Shown here piece by piece: positions 7,408-20,821 of a stretch of DNA of 64,000 nt. The first letter of the stretch is position 1; every line of letters begins with the position of its first letter. Location of the stretch: contig CABYKW010000001.1 of NCBI GenBank assembly GCA_902519635.1, positions 1 to 64,000 on the forward strand, read 5' to 3'. This DNA comes from an uncultured Pelagibacteraceae bacterium. GTDB taxonomy: Bacteria; Pseudomonadota; Alphaproteobacteria; Pelagibacterales; Pelagibacteraceae. The translations under genes and the position numbers were made by a program. Below the pieces are notes generated by a model, which did not search any database, was not told the origin of the DNA, and worked only from the letters and a program-made list of their open reading frames with translations.

Positions 7408-8814
7408 ATGCGATTTTTCCAAAAAATATTACTGATTTTAATTATTGTTAGTTTTGGCCCTTATTCCAATGCTAATGCTGTTCCCGAGTCATTTGCTGAT
7501 TTAGCAGAGGAATTAATGCCTTCAGTTGTTAATATTTCAACCACTCAAACTGTTAGAACAACATCAAATCAATTTCCCTTTCAATTTCCTCCTGGCTCTC
7601 CTTTTGAAGAGATGTTTAAAGATTTTCAAAGACCAACGGAGAGAAAAGCATCTTCTTTAGGCTCAGGTTTTATAGTCAAAGAAAATGGAATGGTTATCAC
7701 TAACAATCATGTTATTGCAGGTGCAGACGATATTTTAGTTAAAGTAAATTCAAAAGAATATAAAGCAAAAGTTATTGGCGCAGATCCTTATATGGACATT
7801 GCTGTTTTAAAGATGGAAACTAAAGATAAATTTAAAATAGTAAAATTTGGAAACTCAGACAAAGCAAGAGTAGGTGATTGGGTAGTTGCAATTGGAAACC
7901 CCTTCGGACTAGGTGGAACTGTTACATCAGGAATAATATCTGCAAGAAATAGAGACATTGGAATGACACGTTACGATGATTTTATACAAACAGACGCTTC
8001 TATAAACCAAGGTAATTCTGGCGGACCATTGTTTAACTTAAAAGGAGAAGTAGTTGGAATTAATACTGCCATCATAGCTCCAGGACAATCCGGATCAATA
8101 GGAATTGGATTTGCTATTCCATCTAACGCTGCTTCTAAAGTAATAGATCAATTAGTAAATTATGGAGAAACAAGGAGAGGATGGTTGGGAGTAAGGATTC
8201 AAGAAGTTACTAAAGAAATTGCTGAAGCAGTTGCACTTAAAAAACCTGAAGGAGCTTTAGTAGCTAGCGTTGGTGAAAAAAGTCCAGCGGATAAAGCTGG
8301 AGTAAAAGCCGGCGATATTATTTTAAAATTTGATGGAAAAAAAATAGATACAATGCGCACTTTACCAAAGGTAGTAGCTAATACAGAAGTAGGAAAAACT
8401 GTTGAGATTCAAATTTGGAGAAATAAAAAATTGATATCTAAAAAATTGAAATTAGGGAGACTAGAATCTTCAGAAGAATTTAAAGAAAAAAAATCTCAAC
8501 AAAAGAAAAATGAAGAATTTGAAATTGAAAAATTAAAAATTTCAGTTAGGGATTTAAACAAAGAAGATATATCTTCTAGAAATTTGAAAATTACCAAAGG
8601 AGTAGTAATTACAGAAATTTCAAGCAAGAGCCCTTTAAAAGGTCAATTAAATATTAATGATATCATAATAGAAGCAAAAAGAACTCCAATTACAAAATCT
8701 TCAGATCTAAAAAATGTAGTAGATAAAATTATAAAACAAGGGGATAAAAATTTACTTTTATCAATAATAGATAGCAATAATCGAAGAAGATATATTGGAA
8801 TTAAATTAAACTAG
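7408..8814 (+). CDS. degP: DegP/DegQ-family periplasmic serine protease with two PDZ domains
   Basis: Periplasmic quality-control protease/chaperone. Signal peptide to about residue 24 (YSNANAVPES). Trypsin-like domain with the catalytic triad His101 (TNNHVIAG), Asp130 (YMDIAVLK) and Ser204 (GNSGGPLF). PDZ1 at about 255-345 (RRGWLGVRIQEVTKEIAEA) and a more divergent PDZ2 at about 390-465. 468 residues, as in the Do family. Its ATG directly follows the DUF2065 stop. Which of DegP, DegQ or MucD it corresponds to cannot be settled by reading; the operon with hflKC suggests envelope proteostasis. Confidence 0.92.
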   Translation: MRFFQKILLILIIVSFGPYSNANAVPESFADLAEELMPSVVNISTTQTVRTTSNQFPFQFPPGSPFEEMFKDFQRPTERKASSLGSGFIVKENGMVITNNHVIAGADDILVKVNSKEYKAKVIGADPYMDIAVLKMETKDKFKIVKFGNSDKARVGDWVVAIGNPFGLGGTVTSGIISARNRDIGMTRYDDFIQTDASINQGNSGGPLFNLKGEVVGINTAIIAPGQSGSIGIGFAIPSNAASKVIDQLVNYGETRRGWLGVRIQEVTKEIAEAVALKKPEGALVASVGEKSPADKAGVKAGDIILKFDGKKIDTMRTLPKVVANTEVGKTVEIQIWRNKKLISKKLKLGRLESSEEFKEKKSQQKKNEEFEIEKLKISVRDLNKEDISSRNLKITKGVVITEISSKSPLKGQLNINDIIIEAKRTPITKSSDLKNVVDKIIKQGDKNLLLSIIDSNNRRRYIGIKLN

Positions 8815-8815
8815 T

Positions 8816-9733
8816 TTGTCTAAAAAAATAATTCTCTTAGCAGGACCTACAGCATCAGGAAAATCAAAATTAGCAGTATTGCTTGCGAAAAAATTAAATG
8901 GTGAAATTATCAATGCAGATAGCATGCAAGTATATAAAGAATTTTCAATTTTATCATCAAGACCTAATTATAATGAAGTAAAAAAAGTTAAACATCATTT
9001 ATACGGATTTATTTCTGCAAAAAGATATTTTTCAGCTGGAGATTGGTTAAAAATGGCTAAAAGTAAAATAAATCAATGTCATAAACACAAAAAGATTCCA
9101 ATAATAGTTGGTGGCACAGGTTTGTATTTTAATACTATAACTAAAGGAATAAGCAAAATACCAAATATAGATCAAAAGACTAGAAATAAAGTAAGAAATC
9201 TTTTTAAAAAAACAGGCTATAAAAATTTTTATGAAAAGCTTTTAAATATTGATCCTAAAGCCAAAAATAGAATTTTACCCTCTGACTCTCAACGAACTCA
9301 AAGAGCTTATGAAGTTATTTTAAAAACCAAAAAATCATTATTTGATTGGACTATGAACACTAAATCGGATTTTATTAATTTTGATATAAAAAAAATCTTT
9401 CTAAATATTCCTAGAGAAGAATTATTAAAGAAAATTTTTATAAGAACAGAATTAATGTTTAAAAAAAAATGCATAGAAGAAGTAAAAAATTTTAATTTTA
9501 TTAAATTAGATAAATCTTTTTCTGCTAATAAACTAATTGGCGTTCAAGAGATAAATGATTATTTGAAGGGATTATCCTCTATAGAGCAGTGCAAAGAACT
9601 CATAAATATTAAAACAAGACAATATGCCAAGAGACAAAATACTTGGGCTCGAGGCCATATGAAGAACTGGAACAAGCTTTATTCTAAAGACTTTTCTGTA
9701 CTTTTAAAAAAAACTTTAAAAGTTGTCAGCTAA
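8816..9733 (+). CDS. miaA: tRNA dimethylallyltransferase
   Basis: Adds a dimethylallyl group to N6 of A37 in tRNAs reading UNN codons. P-loop GPTASGKS near residue 8, then INADSMQVYKE and the PIIVGGTGLYF motif. 305 residues, typical. It starts with TTG two bases after the protease stop; no ATG in the frame would keep the P-loop. In many proteobacteria miaA is near hfq and hflKC, and this is a variant of that arrangement without hfq. Confidence 0.93.
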   Translation: MSKKIILLAGPTASGKSKLAVLLAKKLNGEIINADSMQVYKEFSILSSRPNYNEVKKVKHHLYGFISAKRYFSAGDWLKMAKSKINQCHKHKKIPIIVGGTGLYFNTITKGISKIPNIDQKTRNKVRNLFKKTGYKNFYEKLLNIDPKAKNRILPSDSQRTQRAYEVILKTKKSLFDWTMNTKSDFINFDIKKIFLNIPREELLKKIFIRTELMFKKKCIEEVKNFNFIKLDKSFSANKLIGVQEINDYLKGLSSIEQCKELINIKTRQYAKRQNTWARGHMKNWNKLYSKDFSVLLKKTLKVVS

Positions 9734-9736
9734 AAC

Positions 9737-9764
9737 TTGACGAGAAGTATTTCTAGGCTAGATT
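9737..9764 (+). promoter_or_regulatory. Predicted ilvB promoter, leaderless
   Basis: TTGACG (9737-9742), 16 bases, TAGATT (9759-9764). A start about seven bases on coincides with the ilvB ATG at 9771, and no Shine-Dalgarno lies in between. No leader-peptide attenuator of the ilv type fits in the 37-base gap after miaA. Confidence 0.55.
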
Positions 9765-9770
9765 GTATCT

Positions 9771-11537
9771 ATGCCTAAATTAATTAGTGGTGCAGAAATA
9801 GTTTTTAAAGCATTAGAGGATCAAAAAGTGGAATATATTTTTGGCTATCCTGGAGGTGCTGTTCTTCCTATTTATGATGAATTAAAAAATCATAAAACTA
9901 TAAAGCATATATTAGCTCGACATGAGCAAGGCGCTGGTCATGCAGCAGAAGGTTATGCTCGATCAAGCGGCAAACCGGGTGTGTTACTTGTTACTTCAGG
10001 TCCTGGTGCAACGAACGCAGTGACTGCTTTAACAGATGCTTACATGGATTCCGTTCCTTTAGTTTGTATTTCAGGACAAGTTCCAACTCATTTAATTGGA
10101 ACGGATGCATTTCAAGAATGTGATACAACAGGCATAACTCGACCATGTACAAAACATAATTGGTTAGTAAAAGATGTAAATGATCTTTCTAAAGTTTTGC
10201 ATTTAGCTTTCGAAGTTGCTACGACCGGAAGACCTGGCCCAGTTTTAGTCGATATCCCTAAAGATATACAATTTAAAAAAGGTAAATATAAATTTACAAA
10301 AAATAACTTAAAGAAAAAACTTAATGGGAAAGCTACACACAAGTTATCTAATAAAGAGCTAGATCAATTTATCGATCTGATGAAAAAATCATCTAAACCA
10401 ATTTTTTATACTGGAGGAGGCGTTATAAACTCTGGTCCTGATGCCAGTAAATATCTAAGAGAGTTAGTATCTTTAACAGGTTTTCCTATTACTTCGACTC
10501 TACAAGGATTAGGAGCATATCCTGGAGATGATCCTCAATTTTTAGGAATGTTGGGAATGCACGGTACTTTCGAAGCAAACAATGCAATGCATGATTGTGA
10601 TTTAATGATTAATATAGGAGCAAGATTTGATGACAGAATCACTGGAAAGGTTGATGAGTTTTCTCCTAAGTCTAAAAAGATACATGTTGATATAGATCCT
10701 TCCTCTATAGGAAAAAATATTAAGGTTGATTTAGCCGTAGTAAGCGATGTTTCAGAACTTTTAAAAAGTTTAATCAAAAGGTTTAAAGAAAAGAATAAAA
10801 ACTTTTTAAACTCTAATAAACAAAAAACTTCTAAATGGTGGGAACAGATCGATAAATGGAGAGAAAAAAAATCTTTAAATTTTATTAACAGCAGTAAGAT
10901 AATAAAACCTCAGCATGCAGTTCAAAGACTTTATGAATTAACAAAAGATCAAGATACTTTTATTACCACTGAAGTTGGTCAACACCAAATGTGGGCAGCG
11001 CAGCATTATAAATTTAATAAACCGAATCGATGGATGACGTCTGGTGGGCTAGGAACAATGGGTTATGGGCTTCCAGCGGCAATTGGAGTTCAAATAGCAA
11101 ATCCAGGGAAATTAGTTGTTGATATAGCAGGCGAAGCATCAGTTTTAATGACCATGCAAGAAATGTCGACAGCAGTTCAGTATAGATTACCAATAAAAAT
11201 ATTTATCTTAAATAATGAATATATGGGTATGGTGAGACAATGGCAGGAACTTTTACATGAAAAAAACTATTCCGAAAGCTACACTGCTGCTCTCCCTGAC
11301 TTTGTGAAGCTTGCAGAGTCTTATGGTTGTGTTGGTATTAGAGCTAAAACACCAGATGAGTTAGATGAAAAGATAAAAGAAATGATTGATGTTAAAAAGC
11401 CAGTAATATTTGATTGTATGGTAGATAAATCAGAAAATTGCTTCCCAATGATACCATCAGGAAAACCACATAATCAAATGCTTTTAGGTCCAGAAGAAGA
11501 TGAAGAAATTTCTGACGAAGGAAAGATTTTAGTCTAA
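9771..11537 (+). CDS. ilvB: Acetolactate synthase large (catalytic) subunit
   Basis: ThDP/FAD enzyme making acetolactate or acetohydroxybutyrate, the first common step to valine, leucine and isoleucine. N-terminal PYR domain with FGYPGGAVLPIYDEL and the catalytic Glu52 in RHEQGAGHAAEGYAR; central FAD/TPP-middle domain (GTFEANNAMHDCDLMINIGA); C-terminal ThDP domain with TSGGLGTMGYGLPAAIG and GEASVLMTMQEMST. The usual G-D-G of the ThDP motif reads GEAS here, a known acetolactate synthase variant. 588 residues. Overlaps ilvH by one base. Confidence 0.96.
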   Translation: MPKLISGAEIVFKALEDQKVEYIFGYPGGAVLPIYDELKNHKTIKHILARHEQGAGHAAEGYARSSGKPGVLLVTSGPGATNAVTALTDAYMDSVPLVCISGQVPTHLIGTDAFQECDTTGITRPCTKHNWLVKDVNDLSKVLHLAFEVATTGRPGPVLVDIPKDIQFKKGKYKFTKNNLKKKLNGKATHKLSNKELDQFIDLMKKSSKPIFYTGGGVINSGPDASKYLRELVSLTGFPITSTLQGLGAYPGDDPQFLGMLGMHGTFEANNAMHDCDLMINIGARFDDRITGKVDEFSPKSKKIHVDIDPSSIGKNIKVDLAVVSDVSELLKSLIKRFKEKNKNFLNSNKQKTSKWWEQIDKWREKKSLNFINSSKIIKPQHAVQRLYELTKDQDTFITTEVGQHQMWAAQHYKFNKPNRWMTSGGLGTMGYGLPAAIGVQIANPGKLVVDIAGEASVLMTMQEMSTAVQYRLPIKIFILNNEYMGMVRQWQELLHEKNYSESYTAALPDFVKLAESYGCVGIRAKTPDELDEKIKEMIDVKKPVIFDCMVDKSENCFPMIPSGKPHNQMLLGPEEDEEISDEGKILV

Positions 11538-12085
11538 TGCCAAAATCAAAATCAGCATATAGCGTCCCTGGTAAAGTAGGTAAAACTGAACGTCATATAA
11601 TTGTAGTCTGGGTTGATAATGAAGCAGGTGTACTTGCAAGAATAGCAGGTTTATTTTCTGGAAGGGGTTACAATATCGAGTCATTAGCAGTTGCTGAGGT
11701 AGATAAAAAGAAACATATATCAAGAATTACAATTGTAACAGAAGGTACTCCACAAGTAATTGAGCAGATAAATTTACAATTAAAGAAGCTTGTTCCAGTT
11801 CATAAAGTAGCTGACTTTAAACGTGGTGAAAAAGATATTTTATTTAGAGAACTAGCGTTATTTAAAATGCTAGCAAATTCCAAAAAACAAGAAAAAATAA
11901 AAAAATTATGCAAAAAATTCAATCCAGTAGTCTTGGATAAAACAAAAAAATCTTTTGTCATACAAGTTACTGCTCTTAGAGCTGAAATTGATAAATTAGC
12001 TCTTGATTTAAAAAGATTTGGCCTTATAAGCACCTCTAGAACAGGTTCAGTAGCGATGACAAAAGGTGCAAAAATATTTAATTAG
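11537..12085 (+). CDS. ilvH: Acetolactate synthase small (regulatory) subunit
   Basis: Regulatory subunit that gives the synthase valine feedback sensitivity. N-terminal ACT domain (IIVVWVDNEAGVLARIAGLF, then SGRGYNIESLAVAEV) and the C-terminal ALS small-subunit domain (FRELALFKMLANSKKQEKIK). 182 residues with a short basic extension (MPKSKSAYSVPGKVGKTER) ahead of the ACT domain. Starts on the last base of ilvB, so the two subunits are translationally coupled. Confidence 0.95.
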   Translation: MPKSKSAYSVPGKVGKTERHIIVVWVDNEAGVLARIAGLFSGRGYNIESLAVAEVDKKKHISRITIVTEGTPQVIEQINLQLKKLVPVHKVADFKRGEKDILFRELALFKMLANSKKQEKIKKLCKKFNPVVLDKTKKSFVIQVTALRAEIDKLALDLKRFGLISTSRTGSVAMTKGAKIFN

Positions 12086-13111
<1,026 letters not shown>

Positions 13112-13153
13112 CCCAATCTGATCAAAAAATTAAAGTTAATTTTGCATAAGTAT

Positions 13154-13181
13154 TTGCATATTCTCGTTTTGCTTGTAATAT
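13154..13181 (+). promoter_or_regulatory. Predicted leuA promoter with a very short leader
   Basis: TTGCAT (13154-13159), 16 bases, TAATAT (13176-13181). A start near 13188 leaves about seven bases before the ATG at 13195 and no Shine-Dalgarno. No T-box or leader peptide is visible in the 83-base gap after ilvC. Confidence 0.45.
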
Positions 13182-13194
13182 GTAAAATCAGAAT

Positions 13195-15802
<2,608 letters not shown>

Positions 15803-15819
15803 TTTGTCTAAAAAGATAG

Positions 15820-16668
15820 ATGTCCTCAAGCAGAGATGATTTTGGTATAGCATTTCGTTCAGCTCTTTTACAAAGAGGAGCTGCACAGAAATTTTCACTT
15901 GTATCCTTAATAGTTATCGCAATTATTATCTTTATTTTAGATTCTTTTGGTTTTACTTTTATGAAACCTATCAGATCTATCATTAATGATGGAATTTATA
16001 GAGTTTCATTAGTTGCTTCATCTCCATCAAGAATTCTTCCTCAGGCAACAGCGAGCGTTTCTAATTTATTTAATTTAAAAAATGAAAATGAAAATTTAAA
16101 AAAAGCTTTAGAAGTTTATAAACAGAAAGAACTTAGCGTTGAATATTTAACCAATCAAAATAAGAATTTAAGGAAAATTTTAGAGTCAGAAGAATCTTTT
16201 TTGAAAAAGGAAAACATGATTCTATCAAAAGTTCTTATCGATAAAAGCAGCCCATATTTAAAATCTATCATCATTAATAGAGGTTCAAAGTCAGGTATTT
16301 TAAAAGGAATGCCAGTTTTAGATAAGGATTATCTCATTGGAAGAGTAGTTGAAACTAATTATTTATCTTCAAGAGTTTTGCTTTTAAATGATTTAAACAG
16401 CAGAATACCCGTTACTTTTGGTGAAGAAGGAATTCAAGGAATTTTAAAAGGCAATGGAGGATCTAAACCGGAATTAGAATATTTGCCAGAGAATTATACC
16501 GTTGAAGAAGGAATTGACGTTTTTACATCAGGAAAAGACGGAATTTTTTCTCCTGGATCTCCAATTGGAATAACAACTTCTGAAGGAGATGTAAAACTCT
16601 TTTCTGAGTCCAGTCAACTTTCATTTGTTAAAGTTGATCTCTCACAACAAAATGAAGAGGCTTTTTAA
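15820..16668 (+). CDS. mreC: Rod-shape protein MreC
   Basis: Periplasmic scaffold linking MreB/MreD to PBP2. One N-terminal transmembrane helix (FSLVSLIVIAIIIFILDSFG), a coiled coil at about 85-130 (NLKNENENLKKALEVYKQKE) and the beta-barrel MreC core, with LLLNDLNSRIPVTFGEEGIQ as a family landmark. 282 residues, typical of alphaproteobacteria. Seventeen bases after mreB; mreD starts immediately after its stop. Confidence 0.93.
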   Translation: MSSSRDDFGIAFRSALLQRGAAQKFSLVSLIVIAIIIFILDSFGFTFMKPIRSIINDGIYRVSLVASSPSRILPQATASVSNLFNLKNENENLKKALEVYKQKELSVEYLTNQNKNLRKILESEESFLKKENMILSKVLIDKSSPYLKSIIINRGSKSGILKGMPVLDKDYLIGRVVETNYLSSRVLLLNDLNSRIPVTFGEEGIQGILKGNGGSKPELEYLPENYTVEEGIDVFTSGKDGIFSPGSPIGITTSEGDVKLFSESSQLSFVKVDLSQQNEEAF

Positions 16669-17181
16669 ATGTCTAGTTATAAAGTGATAAAAAAAATAAT
16701 AAATCTTGGTCCACTCTTACTATTATATTATTTATCCATAAGTGAGATAGACACTCATTTTGAAAATTTTTTTGAAATTTTATCCTTCAATATTCAACTC
16801 ATTATTATTTATTTCTGGGTTTTAAAAAGACCAGAGGTACTTGGAAGTGGACACATTTTTTTTGCAGGGCTTTTAAATGATGTAGTAATGGGATTTCCTT
16901 TAGGTTTAAGCTCTTTGTCTTATTTAATAATATCACTTGTTGCTGCCTACATAAAAAACATGACTGTTAATACCAGGATCACAACTGACTGGTTTACTTT
17001 TTTCATTGCAATCTTTTTTTCAAATTTAACATTTTTTATTTTACTATCAAACTTTTCAGAAATAAGAGTAAGTGTTACTGAAGTATCTTATAACACTTTC
17101 TTTACATTAATTTTTTTCCCTTTCTTTTGGTTTTTATTTACTTACTACAACTCAATTATAACCCCTGATAAAAATGCTTAG
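16669..17181 (+). CDS. mreD: Rod-shape protein MreD
   Basis: Small integral membrane protein of the elongasome. About five hydrophobic helices in 170 residues, with the family-like stretch FFAGLLNDVVMGFPLGLSSL. Position between mreC and the PBP2 gene supports the call; sequence conservation in MreD is low, so context carries much of the weight. Overlaps the next gene by eight bases. Confidence 0.87.
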   Translation: MSSYKVIKKIINLGPLLLLYYLSISEIDTHFENFFEILSFNIQLIIIYFWVLKRPEVLGSGHIFFAGLLNDVVMGFPLGLSSLSYLIISLVAAYIKNMTVNTRITTDWFTFFIAIFFSNLTFFILLSNFSEIRVSVTEVSYNTFFTLIFFPFFWFLFTYYNSIITPDKNA

Positions 17182-19108
17182 CGCTGGTTCTGGTAATACA
17201 GTTATAAAATCAAAATTAATAAGTAGAAGAATGTTTTTGCTATCAATTAGTAAAGCAGTTGTAGTAGTTGGAGTTTTGGGTAGATTGATCTCACTCCAAA
17301 TTAATGAAAGCACTAAATATAAAACATTGTCTGATAAAAATAGATTTAGAGAGTGGAAGTTAGCTCCGGAAAGAGGAGTAATAAAAGATTATTTTAATCA
17401 AGAGATCGCTTCTAACAAACAGGTTTATCAAATACATTTAATACCAGAAAATGCTGGAAGCATTGAAGAAGTATTTTTTAGATTAAAATCAATATTAAAT
17501 ATAAGCGATAAAAAGATTTTTTCTTTAAAGAAAAGAATTGCAAAGCAGAAGCCTTGGGAACCTATTATTATTTCTGATAATTTGAATTGGTCTGAATTTT
17601 CAAGAATAAATTTATTCTTACATGAATTGCAAGGAATAGAACCTATAGTATCCATAGCAAGAGTATATAAAGATAATTCTTCGGCTCATGTTTTAGGTTA
17701 TGTTTCGCAAGTAAGCGCTAAAGATTTAAAAAACAAAAAATATCTAAAAGACATGTCTGTTCCTGGTATGGCTGTAGGCAAAACTGGATTAGAGCGTAGA
17801 TTAGATAAAGAAATAATAGGTGAAGTTGGTTTTCAAAGGTATGAAGTAAATGCTTTTGGAAAAAGAATTAAACAAATTAAAGTCAACCCAGGAAAAGCAG
17901 GAAAAAGTTTTAAAACTACTCTAGATTTAGAAGTCCAAAAGTATACGGCTGAAATATTACAAGATAAGGCAGCATCTGTGTGTGTTATGGATATTTATAA
18001 TGGTGACATTATATCTTTAGTATCTTCTCCTTCATATGATCCTAATGCTTTTGTTCATGGGATTGAAAAAAATTATTGGAATAGTTTAATAAAAAATGAA
18101 AGAAAGCCCTTAATCAACAAAGCTGTTTCAGGTCTATATCCACCTGGGTCTACTATTAAAACGATAGTAGCTTTAAGCGCTTTGGAAAATAAAATAATTC
18201 GACCTTTAGATACTGTTAGATGCAAAGGTAAAATTGAATTATTTGGGGAGAAATTTCACTGTTGGAAAAAAAAAGGTCACGGCATAATGAACATGAGAAC
18301 AGGAATTAAAAGATCTTGTGATGTTTATTTTTATGAAGTTGCTAGAAGATTAGGAGTAGATCGATTATCTGAAACTGCAAAAAAATTTGGTCTTGGAAAA
18401 AAAGTTCTTAACGATTTTGTTGAAGAAAGATCTGGAGTAGTACCCAACACTACTTGGAAAAAAAAATATATTGGTCAGAATTGGTACTTGGGAGAAACAT
18501 TGCACTCAGGAATTGGCCAAGGTTATTTTCAAAGTACTCCAATTCAATTATGCTTAATGACAGCACAAATTGCTAACGGAGGTTTTGAAATTAAACCTAG
18601 GATATTATTTGATAAATCAAAAAATAATTTAAAAGAATACTTAAATTTTAAAAATGAAAATCCTGGACAGCCATTACCTACAGATCTATTAGTGTCTAAT
18701 TTTGATCTTAAGCCATTATTTAAGAATCAAGAAAACATAAAGATCATAAAAGATGCAATGTATTCTTCATCAAATGAGCCAGGTGGAACTTCTTATAGAT
18801 CAAGATTAGAGGACAAAAGATTTACTTTTGCTGGAAAAACTGGATCATCTCAGATCAGAAGGTTTACAGAAGAACAGCGAGAAGCAGAAGTTAAACAAGA
18901 ACAATTGAAATATGAAAATCGAGATCATGCTTTGTTTATAGCTTTTGCACCAGTAAGTGATCCAAAATATGCAATAAGTGTTGTGGTTGAACATGGAGGC
19001 ACAGGAAGTAAAGCTGCAGCCCCAATAGCAAAAAAAGTTATAAAAAAAGTTTTAGAACGTCACAGCCTAAGACAGTCAATAAATAACTTACCAGGAGACT
19101 CTATATAA
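17174..19108 (+). CDS. mrdA: Penicillin-binding protein 2 (elongation transpeptidase)
   Basis: Monofunctional transpeptidase of lateral wall synthesis. N-terminal anchor (MFLLSISKAVVVVGVLGRLI), PBP dimerisation domain with APERGVIKDYFNQEIASN, then the transpeptidase domain with the active-site motif S326-T-I-K (YPPGSTIKTI) and the KTG motif in FAGKTGSSQ. 644 residues, normal for PBP2. One-base overlap with rodA (TAATG). Confidence 0.95.
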   Translation: MLSAGSGNTVIKSKLISRRMFLLSISKAVVVVGVLGRLISLQINESTKYKTLSDKNRFREWKLAPERGVIKDYFNQEIASNKQVYQIHLIPENAGSIEEVFFRLKSILNISDKKIFSLKKRIAKQKPWEPIIISDNLNWSEFSRINLFLHELQGIEPIVSIARVYKDNSSAHVLGYVSQVSAKDLKNKKYLKDMSVPGMAVGKTGLERRLDKEIIGEVGFQRYEVNAFGKRIKQIKVNPGKAGKSFKTTLDLEVQKYTAEILQDKAASVCVMDIYNGDIISLVSSPSYDPNAFVHGIEKNYWNSLIKNERKPLINKAVSGLYPPGSTIKTIVALSALENKIIRPLDTVRCKGKIELFGEKFHCWKKKGHGIMNMRTGIKRSCDVYFYEVARRLGVDRLSETAKKFGLGKKVLNDFVEERSGVVPNTTWKKKYIGQNWYLGETLHSGIGQGYFQSTPIQLCLMTAQIANGGFEIKPRILFDKSKNNLKEYLNFKNENPGQPLPTDLLVSNFDLKPLFKNQENIKIIKDAMYSSSNEPGGTSYRSRLEDKRFTFAGKTGSSQIRRFTEEQREAEVKQEQLKYENRDHALFIAFAPVSDPKYAISVVVEHGGTGSKAAAPIAKKVIKKVLERHSLRQSINNLPGDSI

Positions 19109-20232
19109 TGTTTCAACCAAGATCCATACAATCTTCTTTAAGTTTTAGAGATAAACTTGTGTCTATTGATTATGTTTTAGTTTTTTCTATTTTAATTTTG
19201 GGAATTACAAGCATGTTTGCAATGTATTCTACAGATGGAGGGGAGTTTAAATACCACACGGAGAGTCATATCATAAGGTTTGCTGTTTTTTTTATAATGT
19301 TTTTTATTTTATCTTTTGTCCAAATAAGATTTTGGCATAGTACTAGCTATTTGATTTATTTTATTTTTCTTATTCTTCTTATAGGAGTGAAGTATTTTGG
19401 ATTAACATCATCCGGATCACAAAGGTGGTTAAACTTCTATTTTATGAACCTTCAGCCTTCAGAGTTAATGAAGATAGGCTTAATTTTATTTTTAGCAAAA
19501 TATTATCATCGAGTTTCTATAGAAAATGTTAATAAAGTAAAATTTTTATTTCTTCCAATTTTCGTTTTGATTTTTCCAACTCTTTTAGTTGTACTTCAAC
19601 CTGATCTTGGAACTGCAATTTTGATTGCGTCAGGCGGAGTAGTAGTAGCCTGGCTTGCTGGGGTAAGAGCAAAATTTTTTATTTATGCTTTATTGGTTTT
19701 TATTTCTTTATTGCCGATTGCTATTTCTTTTTTGAAACCATACCAAAAAGCAAGGATATTAACATTTTTAAATCCAGAAAAAGATCCTCTTGGTGCTGGG
19801 TATCAAATTATACAGTCCAAAATAGCTATAGGTTCTGGAGGTCTTTTCGGCAAAGGTTTTCTGAACGGATCGCAAAGTTATCTTGATTATTTACCCGAAA
19901 AACATACTGATTTTATATTCACTCTATTTTCTGAAGAGTTTGGTTTTTTTGGCTCAATATTTATCTTATTGCTTTATGGGTTAATAGTTTCAAGAATAGT
20001 TAAAATAGGAAATATAACTAGAAGTAATTTTGGAAAACTTTATTGCTATAGTTTTGCAACTGCATTTTTTATTTACGTAGTGGTAAATATGGGAATGGTT
20101 TTAGGGTTACTACCAATCGTTGGATCTCCCCTGCCCATTATGTCTTACGGAGGATCTTCGATGATGGCTATAATGCTTGGTTTAGGAGTAGCCATGTCTT
20201 GTAGGGTTTATAAAGATATGCCGGTAAATTAA
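19108..20232 (+). CDS. mrdB: RodA peptidoglycan glycosyltransferase (SEDS)
   Basis: Polytopic SEDS glycosyltransferase that works with PBP2. About ten transmembrane helices, with QPSELMKIGLILFLAKYYH, VVLQPDLGTAILI and the C-terminal GLLPIVGSPLPIMSYGGSS motif. 374 residues. Closes the tight mreBCD-mrdAB run; the next gene has its own likely promoter. Confidence 0.96.
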   Translation: MFQPRSIQSSLSFRDKLVSIDYVLVFSILILGITSMFAMYSTDGGEFKYHTESHIIRFAVFFIMFFILSFVQIRFWHSTSYLIYFIFLILLIGVKYFGLTSSGSQRWLNFYFMNLQPSELMKIGLILFLAKYYHRVSIENVNKVKFLFLPIFVLIFPTLLVVLQPDLGTAILIASGGVVVAWLAGVRAKFFIYALLVFISLLPIAISFLKPYQKARILTFLNPEKDPLGAGYQIIQSKIAIGSGGLFGKGFLNGSQSYLDYLPEKHTDFIFTLFSEEFGFFGSIFILLLYGLIVSRIVKIGNITRSNFGKLYCYSFATAFFIYVVVNMGMVLGLLPIVGSPLPIMSYGGSSMMAIMLGLGVAMSCRVYKDMPVN

Positions 20233-20275
20233 AAAAATGAGAACCTATTATGGTCAATTTTTTTTTAGAAAAGAC

Positions 20276-20304
20276 TTGTTAATATATGTGATAGATGATT
20301 AGAT
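20276..20304 (+). promoter_or_regulatory. Predicted promoter of the bactofilin gene
   Basis: TTGTTA (20276-20281), 17 bases, TTAGAT (20299-20304). The expected start leaves about seven bases before ATG 20318 with no Shine-Dalgarno: another near-leaderless arrangement. Confidence 0.4.
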
Positions 20305-20317
20305 TAATAATTATTAT

Positions 20318-20776
20318 ATGTTTGGAGACAAAAAAAAAATTAAAGATAGCGAAAGATCACTCATAAGTGAAACTGTGAGCATTGAAGGAACAATTAATAG
20401 CTCTGGAGCAATTGATGTAGCAGGTTTAGTCAAAGGTCCAGTGATTTCAAAAGAAATTGTTATTAGAGAAACAGGATCAATTACTGGATCAATTGAAGGA
20501 GACAGAGTTGAAATACATGGTCATATGGATGGAAAAGTATCAGGCGATGATGTGATAATTGGAGGCACAGGTACTGTAAAGGGTGATATAGAGTTTGGCA
20601 ATAATTTAAGAACAGAAAATGGTGCAGACATAGACGGATATATTAAAAAAACTCACGGATCAAAATCTAAACTTAAGCCTGATTTCTTATTCAGTAAATC
20701 AAAAGAAGAAAAGAAGCCTAAAGAAAATGGCGGCTCTGAAGCAAATTTAAACAAAGACTCAGAAATTTTAGCCTAA
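20318..20776 (+). CDS. Bactofilin (polymer-forming cytoskeletal protein)
   Basis: Bactofilins are beta-helical proteins that self-assemble into membrane-bound filaments and often scaffold wall enzymes. The DUF583 core spans about residues 15-110, with regularly spaced short hydrophobic turns (SSGAIDVAGLVKGPVISKEI and DRVEIHGHMDGKVSGDDVII). The tails are unstructured and charged: MFGDKKKIKDSERS in front, lysine/glutamate-rich behind. 152 residues. Position after the mre/mrd genes suggests a part in cell shape, for example curvature. Confidence 0.9.
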   Translation: MFGDKKKIKDSERSLISETVSIEGTINSSGAIDVAGLVKGPVISKEIVIRETGSITGSIEGDRVEIHGHMDGKVSGDDVIIGGTGTVKGDIEFGNNLRTENGADIDGYIKKTHGSKSKLKPDFLFSKSKEEKKPKENGGSEANLNKDSEILA

Positions 20777-20821
20777 TCTACCGCACTACAAAACTCTGTA
20801 AGTTTGCATTATAAATTTCTT

